Below, piece by piece: positions 1 through 14,600 of a stretch of DNA of 64,000 nt. Made by a program: the position numbers and the translations under genes. The stretch lies in assembly GCA_022749755.1 (NCBI GenBank), contig CM040447.1, positions 15,351,087 through 15,415,086 on the forward strand, in the 5' to 3' direction. The stretch is from Azadirachta indica (lineage: Eukaryota > Streptophyta > Magnoliopsida > Sapindales > Meliaceae). The notes beneath the pieces were generated by a model, which saw nothing but the letters and a program-made list of their open reading frames with translations, was not told where the DNA came from and made no database searches. Numbering within the stretch: the first letter of the stretch is position 1; each line of letters opens with the position of its first letter.

Positions 1-2070
1 CTTAATTCTGCCTTTAGCTTGAATGTGAATCTTGATGACACTGCATCAGCGAACAACGACTGTTAAAATATTGCGTCCTCCATAACAAACATAATATGAC
101 GTATTGTTCCCGAGACAAAACCTTCAAAAAGGAACAAATAGAACTGAGGAATTTCTAGGCTTGACCGTACAGAATAGGAAAGAAATCGCAGTGAGGAACC
201 TAAACTCATAGAAGGAGAACAAGACGAAGAAAACCCTTTAGGAAAGAAAAGGAAGACTAAGACGCTTGGTGAGGGAACGGGCCAAGATCTGGCCGTGTTA
301 TCATATTAGTGAGATATTACACGAAGAAGAAGAAAAAGACTAGAGAGAGTGAAGAAAGTAAAGAGAAACGTGAGAATTTGGCGAGTAAGAAAGATAGCTG
401 GAGCACTCATTTATACACGATTATCGCTAGGAGAAGTTCATCTGTGACCCAACGGTGCACCTAAATTCTGATTTTTCTTTCTGTGTGGTGATGACACGAA
501 AGCTAAAGGGTATCTTTGGAATTGGCATAGTCGTACCCTTAAATCTTACTCCAATTATTGTATAATAAAGTGTTTAAAGGTGGAAAAATCCAGTTTGCAT
601 GTATTAGTTATTCAACAAAAATAAATTTTTATTAATTTATTTAATTATAATATTTTCATAATTAAATAAAAACATACGATATGTAGAATATATGAAGTTT
701 ATGAAGGTTCAGAGGCACCTGCAAAAAATTCGCTGTATTAGGGAATGTTCAAAACCTAAAATTGAAAACATGGGGGCAAATTGTTAAAATCAGAAAATAA
801 TGGGACAAATTAACGAAATATCTATAAATTAAGGGATAAATATTAAATATTTCAATTTTTAGAGACTAATTCTAAAAGCAGTCTATATTATAGAGGTAGA
901 ATCAGACAATCTTGTACTTTAAAATTTGTTGAGGTAAAGGATAAACAAATCTATTCTATACTTTCAATTATTTTATAAATATTACTTCATATAATTGAAA
1001 GAAATCTATTGTAATTACTTTTCCCAACGCTATTCTATGTATACAAGAAAAGTTTTAATTCCTACATTAGAATTTCTAATCTCATCTTAAAATTTTAACT
1101 TCTCATAAAAGAAAATTAAATTTTTCATGAAAATGTTTGATTTGTCATGGTACAAATATACCATGATTCATACTAGTCAATACCTCTACGTAGCTAAGTT
1201 TTTATACAAGATGATTAAAATTTCTAACTCAAATTTATCATAAAATATCCTTGAGAGAAGGCATCTTTAATGACTATTTTACTTTTTAATGATTAGTTTT
1301 ATATACACTTAAAAACTCAAAAAAATAGTAAAATGACAATTGAAGGTCGTCAATGGTATTTTATAAAAGTTTGAGGCCTATATATAGTATTTTATAAAGA
1401 ATTATCAATTTTAATGAAATTTAAAGAAATACTTGTATTCTGAAATAAAATACATCCTCAAAATCAAGATGCTGGTATGCTATCGTGATATTTTATTCAC
1501 CGATTATTTTAATTTTTTATTCATTAAAATTTTAACAAATATTTTTTTTCTAATTGAATAAGTTTTGTGTGACCTAATTGATTGATTAAATTACGCTAAA
1601 ATTTTGTAAAAATAAGGTTTGTTTGTGGGTGATAAGATCATCAATGATAATATTAGAAGCTAACTTAACTAAATTATTCAAATCGATAAATGTAAATTTA
1701 ATTGATAAAAAATTTAAATTTGTTGTGTGTCACAATTTATATCAAATGCAAAATTTAAATTAAATTAAGCTATAAGATTTTAGAAAAATGAATTACTTCG
1801 ATTAAATTAGAATTTTTTCTCTACAACCTTTCATTTTGTGAAGATAATTTAAATGAAAGAAAAAATAATTATTTAAAACCTAAAATAATTTTATGCAAAG
1901 GAAAATGCATTTGTGAACTTCAAAATAAATAATTAAGCAGAATTCAGAATTTGTTCTTCACCATCACTAAAACGGTTGAAATGAAATTACTACTATACAT
2001 AACTAGTTAGACTCTATCTTACAAGTGGAGAAACAGGTTCAAATGTAATAATCAAAAAAATAATCAAAAT
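1..2070. repeat. Copy 1 of a diverged duplication (partner 4390-5740)
   Basis: Collinear similarity to 4390-5740. Around 27-75 the sequence GTGAATCTTGATGACACTGC and the following AACGACTGTTAAAATA recur near 4510-4555. A Lys-rich reading (KKRKTKTLGEGTGQDLA) near 240-293 resembles KKKKTKRRLGEESGLA at 4615-4660. GGTGCACCTAAATTCT near 452 recurs near 4781, and TTTGTTCTTCACCATC near 1950 recurs near 5565. No intact gene is visible; 500-1900 is AT-rich without coding signal. It may be the remains of a duplicated gene and its flank. Confidence 0.45.
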
Positions 2071-4389
2071 AGTGGGAATTGAAATATGAAAAAAAAATAG
2101 CGTGGAAAATTACCATCTGTGTCGACCATTTAACCTAATTATTATTTTTGCCCCCACTTTTTTTGAAATTCTAAAGCACACGTACTGCTAACTGTTTTTA
2201 TTAACTTTTTTTTTTTTCAATTTAACATATTTGTCCTCGTAAATGACGAATTGCAATTGAACCTAAATTCTGTCTAGACCAGCTTCCAGACTTACCTACT
2301 GTAAAATAAGTGAAAGCAAATTTCATTAAAATTGACTATAAATTTTTATAGGTGTTGTTAGACTAGATTTGATTAAAACAATATAACTTCTAATAAATTT
2401 TTAATATAATGTATAATAATATTTAAAAGAACTATATTTAATTAAAATTTTTACTCCCAATAAAATTTTCATGTAATTTACAATAATATTAAAAAAAAAC
2501 ACACAAGAGAATGATTGACCAATGTAACAAATAAAATATCAATTACATATTTCATTAAAAATTCTCATGGTTTTATAGCTAGATTAAGATTAAAAAAATG
2601 TAGTATTATGAACTACGTAAGAAAGCAAAAGTAAAATGAATTTTTTATCAATACTAATGCTTCCGAAACCCAAAATATGTATAAAAGCGGTATTGATTAA
2701 TATATCATCACTCATAGTGCCCGTCACAAAACTTTAGTAATATAATATTTAAAATAATAATTTAATTGATAAATTTATAAGTTGGACATTTTTAAAAAAT
2801 AATTATTTAGTTGATTAATTTATACATGGACCTAAAACAAAACTTTAATTTGAGGGTCTGTGGAAGAAAAATCAAAATATAGTATTGTGAAATGGAAAAG
2901 TATGGTCATGATCCATTATTAAGTAACAAAACTTTTCCCTACAAAAGTATTAGTAAAAGTAAAATATTGATTAATTATGTAAAGACTCGAAGATTTAGAA
3001 ATTAAGTTTGAAGGAGATGATACATATGTCTCTCATAATCAAATTATTATAAGATAATCATGTGAAAGACTAAAAAATTGAGTAAAACAATATTTTATGT
3101 ATTAATTAATTGAAAATATAGGCATACAAATATATATATATGTATGTATATATGCGTAGGAAAATAGATTTGCTGTGATCTGATTGTACAACTTAACTTC
3201 TTTTTTTTTATTTTTTGCTTTACTGGTCATATTTTCTTGTGGTTCATCCAAATAAGAAGGAATATTAAAGAATGGCCCTTCTTTTTATAACTTGTCGAAT
3301 AACACATCAGCTTTTGCAACCAAGTCTCACATATATGAAGAAAAAGTGAGGGAAATAATAGAAACCAACTTAATTTCCTGCCCTTACTCTCCAAGCACAA
3401 CCTCTTTCTGAAGATTTTTTTCATTATTATTATTACTATTATTTGCAAATAATTAATCTTCGTTAATTTATGAGAGAATTTTGTAAATGTCAATACATAA
3501 TATTCATAATTAAATCAATTGCCAGTAAGTTTCTTAATGCTTTATAAAGGTTTTTTTTTTTTTTTTAATATTCATATGGTGCATGCATCAGCCACGGATA
3601 TTTTGATTTTAGTAAGTCCAGAAATATAGTCCGATATTTCCTCCCGTATTAAAAAGATAGGAAATCCAAATCAAGAAATCAAGGAAGTCATGACTCATGA
3701 GTAGATGTACATATGAACAGTTGTCCCGCTTGTAATATATTTAAGAAAGACAACAAATATATATATATATATATATATGCTGCAGAATCACTAGTACTCT
3801 TCACATTAATTATCTGCTGCTTTAATATTATATTTCTAAAATAGATTTTTTTTTAAAAAAAAAAATACATCATTAAAATACTTAGTCGAGTATAAAATGC
3901 AATTTTTTTTATTTTAACGAATTAAAAAAAAGGAAGAAAACGATAAATTATTAAATTTTATATCAGGTGAGTAAAGGCCTCCAAGGTTGCTCTATGGAGC
4001 TTGGAACTTCAATATCACCCCACCATGATTCTCATTCAATTAAGTTCCCAATCTGCAAGATACACACGTATATAATATATAGGAATATATATATATATAT
4101 ATATATATAGAAGTTTTGGAAATCCTTCGAAAATATAAGCAGTTAGAAAATTTCTACATCAAGGAAAACCTCTCCAGTATACCTAAGGTGCTGACCAATC
4201 TCCCTCCGAAATAGCTTCTTGACCAGAAAATGTACATTTAAATTAAAAAAAATCAGCACCGATATTTTCAAAAAGTAAGATAAAAGAAGAGAATGAGAAC
4301 AAAAAAAAAAAAAATTAGTGAAATGATATATTCACTTAACACTTAGGCAGAAAAATCTAAGATCCGTCTGTTCTGAGCGTATGAAGCTG
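2071..4389. other. AT-rich intergenic stretch with microsatellites
   Basis: No coding signal. It holds poly-T/poly-A runs (for example near 3550-3566) and AT dinucleotide tracts near 3129-3152, 3756-3778 and 4087-4108. The small open frames here are low-complexity. Confidence 0.6.
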
Positions 4390-5740
4390 CAAAAACCGTG
4401 TTATAGTCGTTTATCGCCGTTGCAGCATCATCAAGATTCTCGCTTCCAGGAAGCAAGACAATCGTATATATATTATATATATAATACCACTGCTTGTGCC
4501 GTTAGGGCGTGAATCTTGAGGACGCTGCAACAGCGCAGAACGACTGTTAAAATAGTGTGTATTAATGTTGGATAAAACAAGCACGAGATGACATGTTTTT
4601 TTATGGTTAAGATGAAGAAAAAGAAGACTAAGAGGAGGCTTGGAGAGGAATCTGGCCTGGCCAACATCTCACACATGCATGGAGAATTGAGAGAAATCGG
4701 CGACGAAGAAAGCCGGCCGGGCGTACCTACTTTACTCGATTACCACTGGAAAAGGTTCTTATATATGTATCCGCTTAATTGGTGCACGAAATTCTTAATT
4801 TCACGTGCACGCAAGCTAAATGCTCTGTTCTGTTCCTAGTGAAACTAATCAAAAAATAAACAGTCTATAATATTATTGTGATATTCACGACGCTGATGTA
4901 AATGTGCCACGGGCGCTTCAAATTGTATATAAGTTCATATTTTTTCAAAAGAAAATTGCAACTTTAACTTTATTGTTATCAGATTATTTACTAAATTATT
5001 CTTTTAAAATTCAATAAATTCATGGCATGTACGACATATCAATATTATTATTATTATTATTATAATTAACAAATAATTTTGTAATTGTGATTTTAAAATT
5101 AAATAATTTGATAACATATATAGATAGATATTTTAAATTTTTAAGGTTACATAATAATCATATGAGCCAATGCCTCCGTTCAACTTCAAGCTGTAATAAT
5201 TAATTTCATGGGCATACCTTAATTAGTTGTTTGTCAAATATAACAAAATTTAATGATAGAGAAGAAAATTGGCGCACGGACCGTACTCGAGCTTTGGATC
5301 AATGTCCCCAGAAGCAAGGAGTATGCCTGCATGTTTCAACGAGAACATCGAAAAAACCTAATTCAGCAAGCTTTCATAAAACCACCCCATCAAGTACTCT
5401 TATTGTAAATGTTCAAATACATTTCGTGTTCATTTTACTTGCTAGTAAATTAATTTTGGATGTAATTGAAAATTATTTAATAAATTAATGTGCGGCATAA
5501 ATCTATAAAAAGGAAAATAGCTGGGTTAATTCTAAAACAAACAAATATTAATAAAAATGTCGGATTTGTTCTTTAAACATCGCCAAAGCGGTAGAAATAG
5601 AAACGAAATTAAGTCCAGACAGAAATATTAATGATTTGTGTTGCTTAACTAAAGAAAAATAGGTAGGCTAGGGGTAGGGGTAGGGAGGGGCTAGGCTTTA
5701 TCAGACAAAGTGGGGGAACCGGTTCACATGGCGTCCATCC
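4390..5740. repeat. Copy 2 of the diverged duplication (partner 1-2070)
   Basis: Matches listed for copy 1. The order of matching blocks is the same, but spacing differs by up to 0.9 kb, so both copies have gained or lost sequence. An 83-codon open frame at 4588-4839 begins with a Lys/Arg-rich stretch, and a similar stretch exists in copy 1, where it is soon stopped. I regard it as a gene relic at best. Confidence 0.45.
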
Positions 5741-5823
5741 TTTTTCCTATAATTGGACTAGCTGGCTTGGCTTGGCACCTCAAAATCAAACAAGTGAGAA
5801 GTGAGAAATTACTACACACACAC

Positions 5824-5855
<32 letters not shown>

Positions 5856-8800
5856 TTTGTTCATATTTTATTTATGTCATTTTCAAACCTTTTCGAATCT
5901 AACAAATACGAGAATATCTAATTTATTATTACTTTTTTTTTTAGTGGAAGATAGAGAGAGACATCAAATTGGTACACTTACTGATGGGAATAAAATATTT
6001 AACATGTTCAAAATTAATTTAAACCTGGGTAAAGGTTCACATGTTCTAGTCCTGTTTCTGATATGTATATATATTTAAATTATTATTTATATTTCTAATC
6101 AAACAAAAGAAATACGAGAATATCTACTTTCTGAGTGCACATAGATTGGAGAGAGAGAAAGAGAGAGAGAGAGAGAGATGATTTAAATTTTCATAATTTT
6201 AACCTAGCCTTTTACAAAAGATGCCAAACAACATGTGGGTGGCAAATTTTAAATTGTTGCTTCTTGCTTCTTACCACACAGCGAGGGTCATGGAGGGCAA
6301 AAATTTGTCCGACCCATGTATCCGGCACTCTTATTTTCAGAAATAACTCGAGTAAAACTTGAAGATTTTAATCTGCTGACACTATAATTTCTTCCCAAAC
6401 AATGATTGCGCAAAACATAACATACCTTGAGGGGACAATAATGTACTTACAACAGTAGTCTACATACATGAAAGGAATTTTGAATTTATTATTATTGATT
6501 TTAATACTTCATACAGAAATTTGATTTCTCATAGTTCATATATATTATTAAAGCCTAGGATATTTGAGGTGAAAGAAAGAATCTAATTTAAACTGCCCCT
6601 TGGTTTCCGTTAATAATGTGATCTCTGAACGATAGGTGGAAGAATCCCAGCTAATCTTCCTATTTTCCTTTCTCGATTAAGAGCACTCCAGCTAGCGAGG
6701 TCTTTGATGGGTCGGATCATCAGATAGCTATTTGAACTATTTGCTAGGTTTAGATCTACGTGTTTGATTGGCTGAACTCTGCCTCAATCACCGTGTTCGA
6801 TTGGCCATTTCAGCTCCATGTTCTAAATCAGTACGAGCAGTACGTAGTTAATATATATTTTCAGTTCCACTGAACTGCGCATGTATATATATTTATTAAT
6901 TTACAAATAAGATTGAATTGTCACTTCCACACCTTTCATCTTCGTTGTCAAATTAAATAACGTTCTTTGATGAAATTATGATCACAAAGAACGAAAATAC
7001 GATATATATGTGAAAAGATATATATTTGCTTGATAAAAATTTGGGAGGGCCAGGGCCACCCCTCATCATGATTGATCCCATCTTGTAGACACCATCACCT
7101 CCCACTACCATTTGTCATGATATTATCGTCATTTTCATTCGAAAGATATTTACAATAACCCTTATTACCCAGCTGGTATGTATGCCTATTATTTTATAAC
7201 AGTCATCACTAATCCTTTACCCAAAAAAAAAAAAAAAAAAAAAAAGAGCAGTAATCACTAATCAAGAGCCTCCATCTGGAAAGTAGTTGTAAATTCTTGG
7301 CCCTTTAAGCTAGGATAAATGTTTCAACTAATGAAAATGACTCATGTCCGTGAATTTATCCAATTCCTTACAACCAGAGAAATTATTTGATGTATGTATG
7401 AATATTGAATAGCAACATATTAGATGCTATAACGTAATCGAGTACATCATTCCTCTTACTATATGTATATATATATATATGATCGACATGTCATGCATGT
7501 TTCAAATTCATTCACGTGACTGTGCATGATAATTATGTCACACGTATGCATCGGCACTGTAAGGTCCACAACATTTTTCTGTAAAATAATTAAGTTAATT
7601 TGCTATACATATGATATGCAAAAGATACTTATAATATTCATTATTTGTTTTTTATTTTTAAAATAAAAGGAAACAAATATATGACTGCAGATTTTGTTAA
7701 TAAAATCAATTATACCATACGAGCCTTTTATGTTTTCGTTAATTTACATCTTAAGCAGAAAATTAAGATCTCATATGTATATACTTCACAAAATGAGCAG
7801 ATTAGCATGAATTTTAACGGGATGGGAGAAAATCTGGGGTAGTGAATTAGGTGGTTGGAGATTCAAACAGAGAGCACCTTTTGTTGGGCAGACTCAATTA
7901 AGGTACGTACGTTATACATATAATATTATAATAAAATATATTTGGAGCGAGTGTTTTAAGAGAAATGTTTAACGTGTGGAAAAAGAATCATACAAAAGAA
8001 TGTAAAGTCATCACTGTTCTCGAGATATAGCAAAGGTAGCGATGTGGTCTGAACTGCACGATGAAAATAGGGGAGAGCAGGTGGCATGGCGTGGCGTGCT
8101 TCTGCTTCGCCAGTTTGAAGTTTTTTAACTTTTTCACAGCTTGGTGAATACCTACTAGGCTTCAGAGATAACTAGCAAAGCACAGGTGAACGTACATGGG
8201 GTAATAAATACATTAATTGTTGTGACTCTTCGTCGTTTTCTTTTGCATTGGGTTGAAGAAGAAATAAGTTGACCATGGAACAATAGAACAGAGAGCTCGA
8301 TTATTGGCGCAAAAATTAGGCAACGATAGCAAAGGCACTACCAGATGATTCTTATGCCAGCGGAGGCTCGACCCGACGAAATCAAAACTAATCACCTTTC
8401 ACCTGCCTCAAAATTAGGCCATAGTTTATAAAATCTGACGTCCGCCTGCTTGGTGCAACCTCCAGACTTTTTACTTTTCCTCTAAAAGAAAATTCAGAAT
8501 GAGTGAAAAGCAAAAATTAAAAAAAAAAAAAAAAAACTTTACATATTTATATATTAAAATTTTTTTATTTTCAATATTCTCACAATTTAATAATTATATT
8601 TCAAGAGACATGTTAAATCTAACATCAAATACATACAAATTTTAAAATTAAACCCTTTTCATTAAATAGCTAAAAAAGACACCGAGAACTGGTTAACTAT
8701 CAATTCTAACGCTAAATTGACAGGAACGCGATTCTTATCTGGAACTTAATAAACTGATGGTCGAGAAAGCTTAGCCCATACATACAGAGCATGTGTGTGT

Positions 8801-9090
8801 ATATATGCACATATGCGTACGATAGAAAAAGTTTGTTATTAGTTAAACAATTCGACCCTACATGATCTATTATGAATAAACGTCATACAGATATCTACCT
8901 GATTCTGATCTGTAAATACATCTCTTAATTATGTGCAGCTTACGACGTGCCAAGAAAGAGTTCCACCAACCAGTCCAGCAGTAGATTTAAAAGCTAATTG
9001 ATTCATGGCAATAAGGCTACTGTTAGATCACGGTCATGGGCAGATACGTGTGTACTGTTCTTGCTACCTAGCTGGCCCTTCGATCTCATT
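5741..9090. other. Intergenic, simple repeats only
   Basis: No gene recognised. Simple repeats include (AT)n near 5826-5855, (GA)n near 6150-6178, a long poly-A near 7218-7245, (TA)n near 7462-7482 and a second poly-A near 8520-8537. A block near 8405-8455 (CCTCAAAATTAGGCC) resembles 10555-10610, hinting that the duplications further right once extended here. Confidence 0.55.
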
Positions 9091-9099
9091 GACCCTAGC

Positions 9100-9334
9100 T
9101 AGCTAAAATCTAGGCTGTCTTCATTGTCAAAATTGGGGTGAGCTGGCGTGCTTCCATCGACATGATCTTTTTCACTATTTGGGTTATTATCTACGAGGCG
9201 TGTTAGATCTCACTGGCTCAGTCTGCATGGATATTGGGAAATTGCTGTGACTGTTCATCTTTTTCTTTAGGTTAGGTCGAGAGCACGAGTTTTCCGCGGG
9301 ACTGACTAATATTACTTGCCACTGAAATGAAATC

Positions 9335-9377
<43 letters not shown>

Positions 9378-10030
9378 TATAAGACATACAACTCAAAAGC
9401 AAAAGCACGTGCTTCCACCCACCAGAATTCTCAAAATTTAACTTGGCATTAATCAAGTTACATTAGTGTTTAATGCTACAAAATTAAATTTTTTAGAACA
9501 AAGATGTATTCATGTGATTTAAAACGCCAACACAGTTATCTTTCAAAACTTTTAAATATTCGTTAATAAAGTGTAATTTGGCTTTTTACTACTGTAAGTT
9601 TCTGTTGAAGAAAAGATGAAAAATGATTCGACAGAGAAAGATGTAGGCATGTGAATTCAGACATGCTTTTTTCTTTTTCATCTTTTAGATTTTGCATTTG
9701 GCTCGTTCAATCAGCTTGAGATGAATAATTAAATTAAGAACAATTAAGTAATGCTTCGAGGGTATATAAAGCAATAATGCATTCACCAACTGAGAGATAA
9801 AGATAAATTGATTGCATGAGCAGAAAATACGACACCAGCTATTTGCATATTTATTATCAGGTTTTAGTTAGCGGCACAAATATTCTTCTAGAGGTGATTA
9901 TGAAGGGGATTATGAAGATACAAGAATACGTGAAGGCATTGGCCCACGTTATGTTGGCAGATACCAGTGCTGCTAAGATATTAGTGGAGGAGAAACTCTT
10001 CGTACAAATAGAAAACAGTGGTCCTACCCC
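9100..10030. repeat. Tandem duplication, unit A (partner 10340-11290)
   Basis: Blocks recur with an offset of about 1.24-1.27 kb: GGCTGTCTTCATTGTCAAA near 9111 with GGTTGTCTTCATCGTTAAA near 10375; the TTTCTTTAGGTT block near 9262 with TTTTGTTTAGGTTT near 10485; CTTTCAAAACTTT near 9540 with 10768; GCTAAGATATTAGTGG near 9971 with 11233. Unit A has an AT dinucleotide tract at about 9340-9373. No intact gene is seen. Weak similarity of translated frames around the last block may mean a lost coding segment. Confidence 0.55.
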
Positions 10031-10339
10031 TATTATCAAATCTATTTATTCTCTTTCTTTTACAACCCCCATTTCTTCAAAAATAACATGTATGATCGAG
10101 TTTTTATGAATGAAAAAAGTTAGCGTTTACAAAAATAATATTGTGTCCTTGCACCTTGCGAAGACTAAATGGGCAGCAATACTTAATAAATGCACGAAAA
10201 TTTGGGTGACTTTCCAGTGGTCTAGTTATGGGATTAAGCCCATTGAGCAGGAGATATATATGATGGACTAACTGGAATTCACAGGCACACACTACGTATT
10301 TTAAAACAATTTTTTTAACGCTCACCCTTGGATCTGATG

Positions 10340-11290
10340 ATACAAGAGTGTTGAGTCATGCTCTAGTAGACGTAGGTTGTCTTCATCGTTAAATTCATCT
10401 GTTTGATCTTTGGATTATTATCCACAAGTTAAGTTATGCAGTGGGACAATCGTTGCGACTATATAGTATACATATTCATTCGTCTTTTTGTTTAGGTTTC
10501 CATTTTCAAGACAACGAAAATTATGTACCGCAATATTCCGTATATCATCACCCACCTCCAAATTAGGCCCAGATTCCAAATAATCTCATCCCTGCCTGCG
10601 TTACAGCTACTTGCTGCAATCTTATTACTACTTGCATTACTCTCTAAATTCTCGTCCAATACATTAATGTGGATGTGACCGTAAAACTTGCTTAGAAATT
10701 AATTAAAACAAAATTAACTAACTAAAGATGCGGATATATATGTGATTAGAAACTTAGGAAAGCTCTTTCAAAACTTTCAAATTGATCACGGTTAATAAAG
10801 CCTATAATATAAATAATTAATAAGGCTTTTCATCCTTGCAACTTGCAAAGCTTTTGCTGGGAAAAGATTCGAAAGAGAGAAAGAAACCAGGAAGCGTAAC
10901 GTCAAACCTAAACCATGTGAGTTGGCTGCCGTTTCTTTTTCTTTCTTTTTCATTAATTATTTCTCAATTTTTGCAATTTCAGTTTGTGATTATGTCTTTT
11001 TCAATCAATCAACCGAAAACTAGACAAATGATGAGAAGGGAAGGATGTTATGATATTGTGAGTACAGTTATATTTCTCAATGTAATTAGATGACTTGCGT
11101 TGCGTGTAAATAACCACCAGAGCATGTACAGCTATTATCTAAGAATATTCTTGAAAAAAGCGAAGATAAAAGATAAAGATAAAATAAAAAAAAGAATAAT
11201 ATGAAAGGCTCTTAACCCACTTTACTACTGATGATGCTAAGATATTAGTGATGGAGAGGCTCCTCGTACAATTTGAAAAAGAAAATATAA
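10340..11290. repeat. Tandem duplication, unit B (partner 9100-10030)
   Basis: Same order of blocks as unit A, moderately diverged, with small insertions and deletions. No intact gene. The gap between the units (10031-10339) shows nothing recognisable. Confidence 0.55.
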
Positions 11291-11869
11291 AGTTGAAAAT
11301 ATATACACATTCATTCAATTCCACGCTGAAGCGAAAGCGCAAAATAACAAATTCTTGTGTTGTCCCGCATACATGATTAATTACTTCTATAACACGATAA
11401 TAACACTGCAGCGATGGAACTCTTTTGTCTTCTCTTCTTCTCAACCAAAACGACATACTAATTTCTAAATTTTAGGTTATGAACAGTTACACTTGATGGA
11501 TCTGCAACCCCAACCAAAAAAATAAAAAAAATAAAAAAAATTCAACAAAGACTCTCTAGAATGTCACAAAAACCACCACCCTTTCTTTTCCAAAGAATAA
11601 TATTAGGCGGCCGCCAAGTCAATCATTAAACTTACAAAAATAGGTGAAACAGAAACATTAAATGGGCCGACAGTGAAACATTTTATGGACCTGACCTATG
11701 CTCCGACAAATATTGGTTTTTGGCCCATTGATGCATCTATACTATACAAGTCTGATGGAATATATTTGCTTCATGTACGCCCACCAGTAAAGAGACGCTG
11801 ATACCACTGCCCCTTTTGTCCGCATAAAATCCTAATTTTATACTTAATAATATTATACTCACAAGACTA
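11291..11869. other. Intergenic
   Basis: Nothing recognisable beyond A-rich runs near 11515-11540. Confidence 0.5.
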
Positions 11870-14600
11870 TGGGAAATAATTGTATTCCCGTTTTTCACAT
11901 TTCTAAGGATTTCATCTTATCAAATGGTTGCAGCAGCATGGCTCATCAGTATGCAAAAACCACACTTTAGGCTGGTAGTTTGAATTCTTTCTGCATATTG
12001 AACAAAAAGCACGCCATAAATAAAATTGTAGGGCAATTGCTGCACAATTGCTAAGTATCAACAAGCAAGCATTTCCCAACAAAAATATTGTACCACAACC
12101 CTTCCCTTGCTTTCACAGTCTTGGAGACTGTTACTATAGAAAAAATTCGTCAGATTTAAACCTGTAAAACAAAATTTTGTAAATCTCAGAGGCCAAATTG
12201 CATTTAATAAACACTTATAATCATCTGCCACTGACTTGCATCAATCTTTAATAATTTCTATGCATCTTGTAGCATAATTTACTACAGTACATATTTGACA
12301 ATTTGCTTACTCTGCATGGAAATTAACAAGTAGAGCAGGATTCATATTGTATTAAAATGCCAATGAACATAATATGAAATACCAGTGATTTGCACGCTGA
12401 CATCAAATGTGTTAACAATGTTTGAAAAGTCTCTATGGTTCCCATGGAATGTCATATACTTCGCCCTTGTGCCACCAAATGCTCTGGAATTGGCATGTAT
12501 GTTATGGCAAATATCTAGATGTTCACAATCACATTACACTGGTCAAAAAGGAGCAAAGGCAAAAGCAAAGCAGTAATGGCATTTAGTGTGACCCAAAAAA
12601 TCAACTAAAAACACTTACACTGAGCATGGCAAATAACAAATGCTTACATCTGCACAACTTAAGAGTTAAATAATGACAAGCCCAGGCAATTCAAAATGAA
12701 CATAACAAAATTCTACTTGACAATGCTAAAAAAAAATAACAAAATTCAAAACAAAAAGGTAAAGACAATGTCCAAAAGAGAAAGTTAACCCGAACACGTC
12801 TGCATGTGACAAGTAGAAAAAAGCAAGGGACGTCTTCCAATGGCCAATAACCTACAGAAGGAAGGAAAAATTAAAATTATAAACGCAAATATAATGATTA
12901 ACAAAGAAGTTTTCCCAATATACAAGCAAATAAATAATGTAGAAAGTACCGACACTCACACCATCAAATAGACCAGGATTAAGCAAAGTTATGACTATAA
13001 AGTGTAAAATCTTGAAGAATAATCTAACTCCACAGTTATAAGATACTCTTCATATAGTAGGACTATTCTAAGAGCGGAACTAGACTATGAGGAAATAAGG
13101 ATGCATTTCACTTGTTTCTTAAACAATTAAATAAATCTTGTCCGTTGATGTTTAATCTACAAAACATTTATTGTCGACTTGAAAAGAACTTAAGTATGAG
13201 TTTGGTATTGTTAATATGTATGTATTACAGCTCTCAAAATCATTGAGGTCAGCATGGTTATCCACCCTTTCCCTGCATAAAGTAGCATCCAAATTAACCT
13301 TCAATGGGAGGCAAGAAGCCCAAAACATACAAAAGTAAATTAAAAAAAAAAAGAAAAAGAAAAAAAGAAACAGAAAAGAAAACATTGTCCTAAATTGAAA
13401 GACAAGAAGACTAACAATCCTCAATTTTAAGAGATTACTCAAATATATCAATTAGCTATGCTACTCCTCATCAACCTCTAATGTGTAACAGATGCAGTAG
13501 GGCCCGAAATTTTTGTTGACTAACCGGCATTGCATGTATGTAATCAAATTGAGGCCTTCGAGAGATGTGGTTAGTATGAGATTTCTCATATGAGCAGATA
13601 GGGTAACAATCAGAACCAGTCACATTCAAAATTTTTTAACTAGTAGCAGTAAGACTGACGATCAGAGATGGAGAACATATTGGAATTCTGAGAAGAAGAA
13701 ACGACATACAAGAGTATAACGCCCTTGGATCGTGCCATGCAACTTTAGGTCAGTTGCATTGACTTCTAGCCCATTAGTCTAGTTCTTCAAGTCTGATGGG
13801 AGTAAGTCTAGCAATTTACCCCAATATTTAATCGTTGGGTTTACGCTTCAACCGGCCTTTTAAATATTGGGCCAAAGGCCCAGTATTAATAACAATGCCA
13901 TATTGAAGACATTAGCCCTTCCAGATGATTTAGTTTGCCAGGCCCATGTGATATCTCTTTACCGCCTTGCTGCTGGCAGCAAAGCAATATTGCATGTTTT
14001 AAGAGGGAACTCATTGCACGATTACAAGGACGTCTAAAAACAGAGGGCCGTCCTCAAATAGACGCATGTGACACATTAATTTCTGTATTCGCTTATATTA
14101 TTGCCATTAGTTTCTAATAATCTGTGAATGGAGAAAATTTAATGCAACTAAACAACTTTCAGTAAACATCTCACACATCAGAGAAAATTTAATCAATTTA
14201 TGTGTGCAGTGTGCCATCCATACTGTTAACTGCTAAATGTGGAGAGTTGTTTACCTGATAAAACTGCAAATTTATATCCCTTGCAAAATTATTAAATGGA
14301 TTTGCCATCAACTTGGGTTCTGCATGACCTGTTAGTGTTAGCTTAATATCAATTACTGCATTATTAAGATGGCTCATGAGTTGTCTTGTATTATCCATAC
14401 AACACAATACAAGCAACAGTTTCCGTGTCTACTACTTCACCGCTATTCTCCATTCAAATTATCAATTATAATAAATAATGGAATAAATTAATTTTCTGCA
14501 TCACATGTTCAAAGAATTGCATGATTATATATTGGCTTTGCAATCACAAAATCTTAGAGGTGGAGAACGATAACCTAATTTACAAATGGGGTTTTTAATA
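11870..14600. repeat. Large tandem duplication, unit A (partner 15430-19100)
   Basis: Conserved blocks include TTTGAATTCTTTCTGCATAT near 11980 (also near 15570), CAATTGCTGCACAATT near 12034 (also near 15630), GAGATTACTCAAATATA near 13431 (also near 17985), AGACTGACGATCAGA near 13651 (also near 18239), and GCATTATTAA with GAGTTGTCTTGT near 14358-14388 (also near 18875-18905). Site II-type motifs TGGGCC (13868-13873) and GGCCCA (13877-13882) have counterparts in unit B. No long open frame is shared by the two copies, so this is either a duplicated noncoding transcript or a dead gene pair. Confidence 0.6.

Noticed and set aside
5710..6078. Open frame of 122 codons on plus
   Set aside because: Contains an (AT)n tract coding for Tyr-Ile repeats; no other sign of a gene.
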